From Pirellulales bacterium (lineage in GTDB: Bacteria > Planctomycetota > Planctomycetia > Pirellulales > JAICIG01): a DNA stretch of 18,684 nucleotides. The notes beneath the pieces were generated by a model that was not told the DNA's origin, did not search any database, and saw only the letters and a list, made by a program, of their open reading frames with translations. Each line of letters starts with the position of its first letter. Position 1 is the stretch's first letter. Location: positions 1 to 18,684 of the forward strand of contig JAICIG010000118.1 of the NCBI GenBank assembly GCA_025924495.1. Direction: 5' to 3'. A program made the position numbers and the translations under genes. Shown here piece after piece: positions 1-6,361 of the stretch.

Positions 1-26
1 GGCTGACGCCTCCCGCTCGCCTGTGG
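1..26 (-). repeat. REP-like short palindromic repeat, partial
   Basis: Read on the minus strand this begins CCACAGGCGAGCGGGAGGCG and runs off the window edge. Bases 1-23 match 2221-2243 (plus strand) at 22 of 23 positions. The GGGAGGC-GTCA-GCC part is one arm, the loop and the start of the other arm of a small hairpin. It begins 10 bases past the stop of the ABC ATPase gene. It resembles dispersed intergenic palindromes of planctomycete genomes, a resemblance I recall and have not searched. Confidence 0.6.
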
Positions 27-36
27 GATTTACGCT

Positions 37-954
37 TCAAGCCACTCTGGCCGCCGCCTGCTCGGCGCCGCCACGGCTCGGCTGGCCGGCGACGTAGGCC
101 TCGAAGATTTCGTCAAGGTTGAGTTCGACGACGCGATGCGGGCAACCGCTTGTAGCCAGTGTCCGCAAGGCTGCCTGAGCATTGTCGACTGCCACGACGA
201 TCTCATCGCCGCTGGTGCGGACATCGAGCGCGCTAAGTGCGGAGCCAAATTCATGATAGGCGGCGCGGGGCAGGACGATTCGCTTGACCTGGTCTCTTAA
301 TGCTTCGGTCGGCGCCTGCTTGACCAGCCTGCCGCGGTCGATGATCGCGATCGTGTCGGCGACCGGTTCGACTTCATACAGCAGGTGTGAACTGTAAAAC
401 ACCGTGCGACCTTCGCCTTGCAGGTGGGTGATCAGATCGCGGTTGAATTCTTTGCGCATGATTGGGTCGAGCCCCAGCGCCGGGTCGTCGAGGATCACCA
501 GCTCCGGCCGGTGCGCCAAAGCCAACAGCAGTCCAAGCCGCACCGTCTGGCCTTTGGAGAGGTGCTTGATCTTCGTTCGCAGCGGCAGCTCGAATTGCCG
601 TGCGTAGCGGTTCGCCAACTCATGGTCCCAGGTCGGGTAAAACGGCGCCATGAAGCGGGCGATTTCGTCGACCGTCATCCAGCCGAACATTTGCTGGTCT
701 TCCGCGAGGTAACCGATCCGTTTGCGCACCTCAATCTCATGTTTCGCAGGATCAAGCCCCAGCACGCGGATGGAACCGCTGTCGGGCTTGAGCAAACCGA
801 GCAGCATGCGAATGGTGGTCGTTTTGCCCGCGCCATTGCGGCCGAGAAAGGCGAAGGTTTGCCCGGCGTGCACTTCCAGCGACAGGCCCTGCAGAACTTC
901 CCGGTCGCCGAAACGCTTGTTTACGGAGTGGATTACGATCATCGGTTGAGTCAT
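37..954 (-). CDS. ABC transporter ATP-binding protein, YtrB-like
   Basis: This 305-residue protein is the cytoplasmic ATPase of an ABC transporter. It should power a membrane permease that is not in the window and would lie beyond base 1. Visible motifs are the Walker A motif GRNGAGKT (about residues 38-45), a Q-loop region near 87, the signature LSKGQ (132-136), Walker B LVILDDP (152-158), the D-loop GLDP (161-164) and switch His190 in SSH. The residue after the Walker B aspartate is Asp157, where most ABC ATPases have the catalytic Glu. The ATG overlaps the stop of the GntR gene as ATGA, with GAGGAG just upstream, so the two genes are translationally coupled. The pairing with a short GntR regulator is typical of Bacillus YtrA/YtrB-type operons, which points to export or stress efflux; the substrate is unknown. 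The REP-like repeat just past the stop may mark the end of the operon. Confidence 0.9.
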   Translation of the reverse strand: MTQPMIVIHSVNKRFGDREVLQGLSLEVHAGQTFAFLGRNGAGKTTTIRMLLGLLKPDSGSIRVLGLDPAKHEIEVRKRIGYLAEDQQMFGWMTVDEIARFMAPFYPTWDHELANRYARQFELPLRTKIKHLSKGQTVRLGLLLALAHRPELVILDDPALGLDPIMRKEFNRDLITHLQGEGRTVFYSSHLLYEVEPVADTIAIIDRGRLVKQAPTEALRDQVKRIVLPRAAYHEFGSALSALDVRTSGDEIVVAVDNAQAALRTLATSGCPHRVVELNLDEIFEAYVAGQPSRGGAEQAAARVA

Positions 955-1355
955 TGAGGCTGCTCCTCTTGAGAATTCGAGAGCGAGGCTTCGAGCGTTT
1001 GGTCTAACAGTTCGCGCAGTTCGTCGGCGCCGATGCCGAGCATCAAGCCGCGCCGCACGAGTTGCTGCAATTCCTCGGCGAATTGCCGCCGCTGACCGTC
1101 GAGCTGCCAGATCGGCGGCCGAGGCGTGACGTAGGTCCCGTCTCCATGACGCATCTCGAGCCAGCCTTCAGCGGCCAGCCGCTCGTAGACGCGCAGCACC
1201 GTGTTTTGGTTAACGGCCAGCTCGCGGGCCAGTTGCCGCACCGAGGGAAGCTGATCGGCCGGCTTCAACGTGCCGGCCAGGCACAACGCCCTGACCTGAT
1301 CGCACAGCTGCCGGGTGATCGAAACGGCCGAACCTTTTTCGATACGGACAAACAC
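951..1355 (-). CDS. GntR-family transcriptional regulator, YtrA subfamily
   Basis: This 134-residue protein has an N-terminal GntR winged helix-turn-helix (about residues 8-78). Its typical string includes LPSVRQLARELAVNQNTV, then RVYERLAAEGWLEMRHGDG and the wing ending YVTP. The C-terminal part is only about 50 residues, too short for the FadR or HutC effector domains. That places it in the YtrA subfamily, whose members usually repress the ABC-transporter operon they belong to. The start is a GTG; a GAGG stretch lies about 12 bases upstream, so the spacing is slightly long. A strong promoter and a palindromic operator lie 30-70 bases upstream, fitting autorepression. The family is certain; the ligand is unknown. 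Confidence 0.9.
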   Translation of the reverse strand: MFVRIEKGSAVSITRQLCDQVRALCLAGTLKPADQLPSVRQLARELAVNQNTVLRVYERLAAEGWLEMRHGDGTYVTPRPPIWQLDGQRRQFAEELQQLVRRGLMLGIGADELRELLDQTLEASLSNSQEEQPQ

Positions 1356-1387
1356 GGCGAAAAAGACCTCGCTGGGCTGAAGTGATT

Positions 1388-1405
1388 ACACTTGTATAAC
1401 AGTGT
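1388..1405. promoter_or_regulatory. Candidate operator for the GntR/YtrA regulator
   Basis: This 18-base imperfect palindrome reads ACACTTGTATAACAGTGT, with perfect five-base arms ACACT/AGTGT and 14 of 18 positions symmetric. It covers the -10 of the minus-strand promoter. A bound repressor would therefore block polymerase, the arrangement expected of an autoregulated YtrA-type operon. Binding is inferred from position and symmetry. Confidence 0.55.
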
Positions 1406-1422
1406 TCACCCGGCCGTGTCAA
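1393..1422 (-). promoter_or_regulatory. Sigma70-type promoter for the GntR-ABC operon
   Basis: On the minus strand a perfect TTGACA (bases 1422 to 1417) is followed by an 18-base spacer and TATACA (1398 to 1393, four of six consensus positions). Transcription would start near base 1386, giving a leader of about 30 bases before the GTG at 1355. The -10 lies inside the palindrome at 1388-1405. Confidence 0.6.
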
Positions 1423-1525
1423 GTAGCTTCATTGAAGTCTTTTTCGACGCCGCTTGGGATGATCGCTGCTTGCCGGCGTCGTTAAGGTACAAGGCAGGCC
1501 GCAAGCAGCAACAAAACGCGAGTCA

Positions 1526-2020
1526 ATGGACGAGATCGGTCCGGAACTTCTGGGACGGCTTTTGGATGAGCATGCCGATGCGTTGACGCTGTATGCGCGC
1601 GGCTGGTGCGAAACGCCCGAAGATGTCGTGCAAGATGCGCTCGTGCAGTTGGTGCGTCAGCCGCGGCTGCCTGAGCGCGTGGTGCCATGGCTGTATCGCG
1701 TCGTCCGCAACGGCGCCATCAGCGCATCGCGAGCGGCCGTCCGGCGCCGGCGGCATGAGGCCGTGGCAGCGCAGCATGAGGAAGGTTGGTTCGTCGGGGG
1801 CGCGGCTGACCGGCTCGACGCTCAGGCGGCCACGCGGGCCTTGCAGGAACTGCCCGACGAGCAGCGGGAAACTATTATCGCGCGGTTGTGGGGCGGATTG
1901 ACGTTTGAAGACATTGCGGAGCTGACCGACACATCATCGAGCACCGCTCACCGGCGCTATGAGGCCGGATTGGCGGCGCTCCGAGGAAGGTTGAGAGTGG
2001 AATGCATCAAGACGACGTGA
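1526..2020 (+). CDS. ECF-type RNA polymerase sigma factor
   Basis: This 164-residue protein is of normal ECF size. Region 2 is at about residues 6-72, with PEDVVQDALVQL (core binding and -10 recognition) followed by PWLYRVVRNGAI. After a short linker, region 4 (about 104-158) has LQELPDEQRE and the helix-turn-helix LTFEDIAELTDTSSSTAHRR, which should contact the -35 of target promoters. There is no extra C-terminal domain. The stop overlaps the start of the next gene by 19 bases, and that gene encodes a single-pass membrane protein, the classic position of an anti-sigma factor. I see no strong Shine-Dalgarno before the ATG. Which promoters it reads cannot be told from the window; the secreted proteins downstream are the obvious candidates. 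Confidence 0.9.
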   Translation: MDEIGPELLGRLLDEHADALTLYARGWCETPEDVVQDALVQLVRQPRLPERVVPWLYRVVRNGAISASRAAVRRRRHEAVAAQHEEGWFVGGAADRLDAQAATRALQELPDEQRETIIARLWGGLTFEDIAELTDTSSSTAHRRYEAGLAALRGRLRVECIKTT

Positions 2021-2646
2021 GAAAAACTCGGAATTCGGAATGCGGAACGGGGAATGAATCGCCGAACGCGGAACGCGGGACGCGGAGCGAAAAGACTTCC
2101 GACCTCCGACCTCCGACTTCCGACCTGGCGCCTTTCGAAGCCACGCTTTCCTCGCTCGCGCCGCGCGCTGCGCAGCTGGATCGAGATCGACTGATGTTCC
2201 TGGCTGGCCAGGCAGCGCTGCAGGCGAGCGGGGGGCGTCAGCCTCCTGATGATTTGGGCGGTCGGGTTGCCAGGGCCGATTCGCCGGCCTCGCATTGGGG
2301 TTGGCCAGCGGCATTCTCCGCGATGACGGTCTTGGCCGCTTCGTTGTTGGTCATGGTTATGAATCGTCCCGAACCGCAAGTGATCGAGCGCATCGTGCGC
2401 GTGCCGGCGGCAGCTTTGCCTGCAATCGCAGGTCGGTCGGCCGAGTCGGGCCGACAAGCAATTGAGAGCGAACCGCCGCTCTCACCGGCCCCGAGCCGTC
2501 CTGCATCCGGCGAGTCGTATCTGCACGCGCGCGACCAGGTGCTGGCCTTCGGGCTCGAAAGCTGGATGCAGAGCGAGCCCGGCCGAATCTCGGGCGCGAC
2601 CCCGCAGGCGAATTACCTGCAATTGCGAGAAAGCTTGTTGCAATAG
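2002..2646 (+). CDS. Membrane-anchored probable anti-sigma factor with in-frame repeats
   Basis: This is a 214-residue protein starting 19 bases inside the sigma factor gene. A hydrophobic helix at about residues 102-120 (AAFSAMTVLAASLLVMVM) follows a cytoplasmic N-terminus, and a Pro/Ala/Ser-rich extracytoplasmic part of about 95 residues comes after it. There is no HxxxCxxC zinc-finger motif, so it is not a ZAS-type anti-sigma factor. The role is inferred from overlap with the ECF gene and from topology. Two stretches do not look like native protein: residues about 9-42 are translated heptamer repeat (RNSECGTGNE...TSDLRPPTSDL), and residues about 74-84 are a translated palindromic repeat (QASGGRQPPDD). 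Between them lies an ordinary-looking helix (FEATLSSLAPRAAQLDRDRL). A GTG at 2017, overlapping the sigma stop, is an alternative start and would lie just before the repeat. Confidence 0.7.
   Translation: MHQDDVRKTRNSECGTGNESPNAERGTRSEKTSDLRPPTSDLAPFEATLSSLAPRAAQLDRDRLMFLAGQAALQASGGRQPPDDLGGRVARADSPASHWGWPAAFSAMTVLAASLLVMVMNRPEPQVIERIVRVPAAALPAIAGRSAESGRQAIESEPPLSPAPSRPASGESYLHARDQVLAFGLESWMQSEPGRISGATPQANYLQLRESLLQ
2028..2126 (+). repeat. Heptamer-array inverted-repeat element
   Basis: The left arm (2028-2088) is built of imperfect seven-base units of the type tCGGAAt/gCGGAAC/gCGGGAC, with one shift in phase around 2056-2062. A short AAAAG spacer follows. The right arm (2095-2126) has four units of aCTTCCG/aCCTCCG plus a partial one. 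The unit of the right arm is the reverse complement of the left one, so the element can fold into a long imperfect hairpin. It begins 8 bases after the sigma factor stop and lies entirely inside the anti-sigma-like gene. Confidence 0.75.
2221..2250 (+). repeat. REP-like palindromic repeat inside a coding region
   Basis: Bases 2221-2243 match the repeat at 1-23 (opposite orientation) at 22 of 23 positions. The core GGGGGC-GTCA-GCCTCC forms a six-pair hairpin with one G-T pair. Read in the frame of the surrounding gene it encodes QASGGRQPPDD, unlike the helical sequence on either side. Confidence 0.7.
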
Positions 2647-2680
2647 ATCGCGACGCGAACCGTCCGTTCGCAATCTCACT

Positions 2681-2701
2681 CCCTCTCCCTTTGGGAGGGG
2701 G
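2681..2701 (+). repeat. CCCTCTCCC/GGGAGGGGG hairpin repeat
   Basis: CCCTCTCCC and GGGAGGGGG pair over nine positions (one G-T) around a TTT loop. No T-tract follows on the plus strand, so it is a poor intrinsic terminator. It lies between the anti-sigma-like gene and the secreted protein gene, 29 bases before the Shine-Dalgarno of the latter. It resembles a third kind of short dispersed repeat. It could protect or partly end the upstream transcript. Confidence 0.6.
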
Positions 2702-2744
2702 AACACGCGAATCGTACTGACGCTCACTCAGGAGGACTTAACCA

Positions 2745-4211
2745 ATGACTTCGTGCATCGAATTGCGATCGTCTGCGAGGCTGCTTTCGTTGGCGGCCGT
2801 GCTGGCGGCGTCGCTTCTTTGTTGCCAGGCAGCCAAGGCCCAGACCACGGCGCCGCAGCCGCCCGAAGACCAACCGCCGACGCGGAAACTAACGCTCTAT
2901 CCGGCGGCCGAGCCGCGGCCGGCGCTGAAGTACCAACTTCTACCGGGTTTGCTCGACCGCAAGCCCGGCAACGCGGCCGTGCTCTACAACAAGATCGGCC
3001 TGATGTTCCGCGGCGGACCGGAGTTTTCTGAAGAGCAAGAGAAGATTTCACAGTGGGGCGACGACTTGCTCCTCTTGGATAAATTTCCGCGGGAAGAGGC
3101 CCGCAAGGTCGTCGAGCGCTGGCACGAAGTGCTCGAAGAGTTGGAGTACGCTGCTCGGCGCGAAGAGTGCGACTGGGAGCTGCCGTTTCGCGAACGCAAC
3201 CCAATCACGATGTTGTTGCCCGATGCGCAGGAGGCTCGCAGCTATGCCCGCTTGCTGAGGCTGCAAGCCCGTCTGCAAGTCGCCGACGGGGATCTCGCAG
3301 GGGCGATCGCGAGCTTGAGAACCGGCTACGCCCTGGCAAGACACGTCGCACAGGGAGAAACCTTCATCCACGCCCTGATCGGCATGGCGATTTGCGGGCA
3401 CATGAATGCCCAACTCGAGGAATTGGTTTCGCAGCCTGGGGCGCCGAACATGTATTGGGCCCTTTCGTCGCTGCCGCGTCCATTCATCGATCTTCGCATC
3501 AGCACGGAAGCAGAGAACAGCTTCGTCTACTTGATTTATCCCGAATTGCGCGACATCGAGTTGCAGCGTCATCCTCCGGAGTACTGGAGCCGTTTGCTCG
3601 AAAAGCTGGCTTCCGACGTGGCGACCTGGAACGACGATGCCTGGAAAGATTACTCGAAGCTCTCGCTGACCGCGCGGACTGCGCAGCGTTATCCCCAGGC
3701 GAAACGTCGCCTGATCGAGTCGGGTCGCTCTCCCGAGGAGGTAGCGGCGATGCCCGTCGCGCAGGTGGTGCTGCTGTACACGATGCAAATCTACGATGAA
3801 TCGCGCGACGCGCTCTTCAAATGGTTCGCCTTGCCCTACCCGGAAGCGAAAGCCGGATTCGACAAGTTTCAGACGGCATGGACCAACGTCCGCGATCGAG
3901 AAATTGTGCCCCTATTCAGCGTGCTGGCGCCTGCGACCGGGGCCGTCGCCAACGCCTCTGCCCGCCACGAGCGCTCGTTCGCGATGTTGCGCACGATCGA
4001 GGCGCTGCGGATGTACGCCGCGGCTCACGACGGCCGCGGACCTAAACAACTGGAGGACATCACAGAGGTCCCAGTCCCCAGCGATCCGGCGACCGGCAAG
4101 CCGTTTATCTATCGCGCCGACGGCGACACAGCCATACTCGAAGCGCCTCTGCTTGGCGGCATGGTGCAGAAGCAATTTGGTCTGCGTTACGAGATTACCT
4201 TCGCACGCTAA
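2745..4211 (+). CDS. Secreted protein of unknown function with pilin-like C-terminal segment
   Basis: This 488-residue protein has a signal peptide: a hydrophobic stretch at residues 13-28 and a probable cleavage AKA-Q after residue 32. The start is fixed by a perfect AGGAGG (2730-2735) nine bases before the ATG. The mature N-terminus is Pro-rich, then LYPAAEPRPALKYQLLPGLLDRKPGNAAVLY, a segment I associate with planctomycete secreted proteins. The middle is largely helical (SYARLLRLQARLQVADGDLAGAIASLRTGYALARH looks like one TPR-type helix pair). The last 80 residues (RTIEALRMYAAAHDG... DPATGKPFIYRADGD) resemble the C-terminal part of pseudopilin-like proteins without the pilin N-terminus. No catalytic motif is recognised. 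It is 41 bases ahead of the DUF1559 gene on the same strand, so the two are probably co-transcribed. Confidence 0.85.
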   Translation: MTSCIELRSSARLLSLAAVLAASLLCCQAAKAQTTAPQPPEDQPPTRKLTLYPAAEPRPALKYQLLPGLLDRKPGNAAVLYNKIGLMFRGGPEFSEEQEKISQWGDDLLLLDKFPREEARKVVERWHEVLEELEYAARREECDWELPFRERNPITMLLPDAQEARSYARLLRLQARLQVADGDLAGAIASLRTGYALARHVAQGETFIHALIGMAICGHMNAQLEELVSQPGAPNMYWALSSLPRPFIDLRISTEAENSFVYLIYPELRDIELQRHPPEYWSRLLEKLASDVATWNDDAWKDYSKLSLTARTAQRYPQAKRRLIESGRSPEEVAAMPVAQVVLLYTMQIYDESRDALFKWFALPYPEAKAGFDKFQTAWTNVRDREIVPLFSVLAPATGAVANASARHERSFAMLRTIEALRMYAAAHDGRGPKQLEDITEVPVPSDPATGKPFIYRADGDTAILEAPLLGGMVQKQFGLRYEITFAR

Positions 4212-4252
4212 TCCAAACAATTCGTCCAAACTTTCTCGATCGGAGTGGAAAC

Positions 4253-5845
4253 ATGCGGTGTTTTATTGCTTGTTTGCTAGGAGTGTTCTTGTGCGGCGCG
4301 ACCGTCGCGGCGCAATCGCCGGCGAGGTTCAGCGGTAAGGCCCGGGCGGATGCAATCGCTCCGTTCGTCGACGAGCAGACAGTCGGCGTGGTGCACGTCG
4401 ATCTGTCGCGACTCGATTTCGATCAGTTGCTCAAGCAAGCGGTCGAACTGGCGCCGGGGAGCGAAGGGCTTCTGACTCCGGCGATCGAACATGCGCGGCC
4501 GATGGCCAAGCATCTGGTCGAGTCGGGCGTCAAAGACGTTTTTCTTGTCGTCAGCCTGGCCGATCTGCCGCGGGCGCCATTTTTCGTCTTCCCCCTGGCC
4601 GAAGGCGCCGATACGAAGAGCTTGGAAAGTTGGCATGGCGAACTGCATGTCGAGGCGATCGAACGCGTCGGAAATGCATTATTCGCCGGCGGCAAGCAAA
4701 CGCTAGAGCGAGTCGAGAAGCAAACTGCCGCGACTCGCCCCGAGATCGCCCGGGCATTCGAGGCGGCTGGCGATACGGCCGCGCAGATTCTCTTGTTGCC
4801 GACGGCCGATAATCGCCGCGTTGTCGAGGAGTTGTTGCCCGCGCTGCCTGCCGAGGTCGGCGGCGGTTCGAGCCAAGTGCTGACTCGCGGCGCGATGTGG
4901 GCGGCAGTCGGAATCGACTTGCAGCCGCGGACGGCGATCCAATTGACGATTCAATCGCAAGACGCTGAAGCTGCGGCCGCGTTTCGCGATAAGTGGCTCG
5001 CCATGCTGCAACTGGTCGGGCGCGACGCCCGGATCGCGAAAGCTCTTCCGCGATTCGCCCAGCTGGCGAACCAGTTGGAACCGAAGGTTAAAGGCGATCG
5101 CATACAGTTGGCATTGGACATCGAAAGCCCATCTTGGAAGCCGTTGACGAAGTTGTTGCAAACCGGATTGGGCGAGGTTCAGCAGAGTGAGATGCGAAAG
5201 CAGACGGTAGTCCATTTCAAGCAAATCGGCATTGCTTTCCACAATTATCACGACGTTTACAAAACCTTTCCCGCCGCGGCCAGCTATAGCCCCGAAGGCA
5301 AGCCGCTGTTAAGCTGGCGCGTGCATATTCTGCCGTTCCTCGATCAGGCGCCGCTGTACAAGGAATTTCATCTCGACGAGCCGTGGGACAGCGAACACAA
5401 CCGCAAGCTGATCGAGCGGATGCCGAAAACGTATCGCTCGAGGAACTGGTCGCCCGATGAGCCGACGAAGACGTGCCTGCTCGGCGTGACGAGCGATGGC
5501 GATCGGGCCGTAGCAGCGACTGGCCGCGGCGCACCGGTCAATGACCGGCTTGGAACCATGTTCCAGGGACGCGACGGCATTAAGCTTCAGCAGGTTACTG
5601 ACGGCACGAGCAATACAATCTTGATCGTCGAGACCGAACCCGAGCACGCCGTCGTCTGGACCAAGCCCGACGACTTGCCCTACGACGCCGGACAGCCCAT
5701 GAGAGGTTTTGGCTTCGACGAAAACGGCATGGTTCCAACGCTGTTTTGCGACGGTTCGGTGCGAATGCTGAAGGAATCGCTCGAGGCCGAAATGTGGCGG
5801 CGGCTAATGCTGCGCAACGACGGCAACCCTGTCCCTGCCAATTGA
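4253..5845 (+). CDS. Secreted protein with C-terminal DUF1559 domain
   Basis: This is a 530-residue protein with a signal peptide (hydrophobic residues 4-20, cleavage near VAA-Q after residue 20). A GGAG lies about 8 bases before the ATG. Residues about 35-300 form an N-terminal part that I do not recognise (FVDEQTVGVVHVDLSRLDF..., with alternating strands and helices). Residues about 318-520 are a DUF1559 (SBP_bac_10) domain: FKQIGIAFHNYHDVYKTFP, LSWRVHILPFLDQAPLY, LDEPWDSEHNRKLIERMP, then TDGTSNTILIVE and a closing CDGSVRML. Usual DUF1559 proteins begin with a prepilin-like RRGFTLIELLVVIAIIA segment; here that segment is replaced by the large secreted domain, so assembly into a pilus-like fibre is unlikely. 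The molecular role is unknown. It is the last gene of the plus-strand run that begins with the sigma factor. Confidence 0.88.
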   Translation: MRCFIACLLGVFLCGATVAAQSPARFSGKARADAIAPFVDEQTVGVVHVDLSRLDFDQLLKQAVELAPGSEGLLTPAIEHARPMAKHLVESGVKDVFLVVSLADLPRAPFFVFPLAEGADTKSLESWHGELHVEAIERVGNALFAGGKQTLERVEKQTAATRPEIARAFEAAGDTAAQILLLPTADNRRVVEELLPALPAEVGGGSSQVLTRGAMWAAVGIDLQPRTAIQLTIQSQDAEAAAAFRDKWLAMLQLVGRDARIAKALPRFAQLANQLEPKVKGDRIQLALDIESPSWKPLTKLLQTGLGEVQQSEMRKQTVVHFKQIGIAFHNYHDVYKTFPAAASYSPEGKPLLSWRVHILPFLDQAPLYKEFHLDEPWDSEHNRKLIERMPKTYRSRNWSPDEPTKTCLLGVTSDGDRAVAATGRGAPVNDRLGTMFQGRDGIKLQQVTDGTSNTILIVETEPEHAVVWTKPDDLPYDAGQPMRGFGFDENGMVPTLFCDGSVRMLKESLEAEMWRRLMLRNDGNPVPAN

Positions 5846-6148
5846 CGCTCGCAGTGCCGCTTGATCCGTAAGATGCCAGCAGCGGCGGCGTTTAGGGCGG
5901 CTTGAAGGCGTTAATCGTCGCGCCTTAAGAAATTGCCTGTCGAATAATATTTTCTGTACTTTCGAGGGGGCGCGATAGAAAATCTTCCGTGACGTGTGTA
6001 GGTTCTGCTTGCTATCCGCCGCCAAGTTTTTTACGCTAGCAAACTGAGTTAGTTGCCACGGGGGGCAGGGACGGGCCGCGGCACGGGGGTGGACGCTGGT
6101 GTACACCCAAATCGAAGCGGAAGCGTTCGCGTGATAAGGAGTGGCCAG
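5846..6148 (+). other. Gene-free leader ahead of the cold-shock gene, with one hairpin
   Basis: There is no supported gene in these 303 bases. AT-rich stretches around 5930-6050 stand out from the GC-rich surroundings and probably hold the promoter of the cold-shock gene. ATTTTCT (5949-5955) and AGAAAAT (5977-5983) are perfect inverted arms, extending to nine pairs with one G-T. Cold-shock genes often carry long structured 5' leaders that act as thermosensors, but nothing here proves this leader is transcribed. Confidence 0.4.
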
Positions 6149-6361
6149 ATGGCGACGGGCACGATTAAGAAACTGGTTTTGGACAAGGGATTCGGGTTCA
6201 TTCAGACGGCTGACGGAAGCGATGTCTTCTTCCATCATTCGACGGTTGCCGATCATCAGTTCGACAATCTGAGCGAAGGACAACGCGTGGAATACACGGT
6301 TGACTCGCAGGGCAGCCCCAAGGGCAAAGGGCCACGCGCCGCATCGGTGACTCCGGCCTAG
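6149..6361 (+). CDS. Cold-shock domain protein (CspA family)
   Basis: This 70-residue protein is the usual size of a single cold-shock domain, an OB-fold that binds single-stranded nucleic acid and keeps mRNA unfolded. RNP1 is KGFGFI (residues 13-18) and RNP2 is VFFHHS (26-31). GTIKKLVLDKGFGFIQ and the ending KGKGPRAASV match the family pattern. The frame is open back to base 6053, but the start at 6149 gives the correct family N-terminus (MATGTIKK) and has AAGGAG about 8 bases upstream, so the longer form is rejected. It is likely a single-gene transcript, with gene-free stretches on both sides. Cold induction is not shown by the sequence; many planctomycete paralogues are constitutive. Confidence 0.95.
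   Translation: MATGTIKKLVLDKGFGFIQTADGSDVFFHHSTVADHQFDNLSEGQRVEYTVDSQGSPKGKGPRAASVTPA

Noticed and set aside
1957..2457. 166-residue minus-strand frame containing SAFRIPS-like sequence
   Set aside because: The distinctive residues are only the heptamer repeat translated on the other strand; the frame also overlaps the sigma and anti-sigma-like genes.
3048..3788. 246-residue minus-strand frame
   Set aside because: Antisense to the secreted protein gene, which has a signal peptide and a perfect AGGAGG; no domain is seen in the shadow.
6053..6148. Longer cold-shock protein beginning at 6053
   Set aside because: The extra 32 residues are Gly/Arg-rich and unlike the family; the ATG at 6149 has a good Shine-Dalgarno and gives the standard 70-residue protein.
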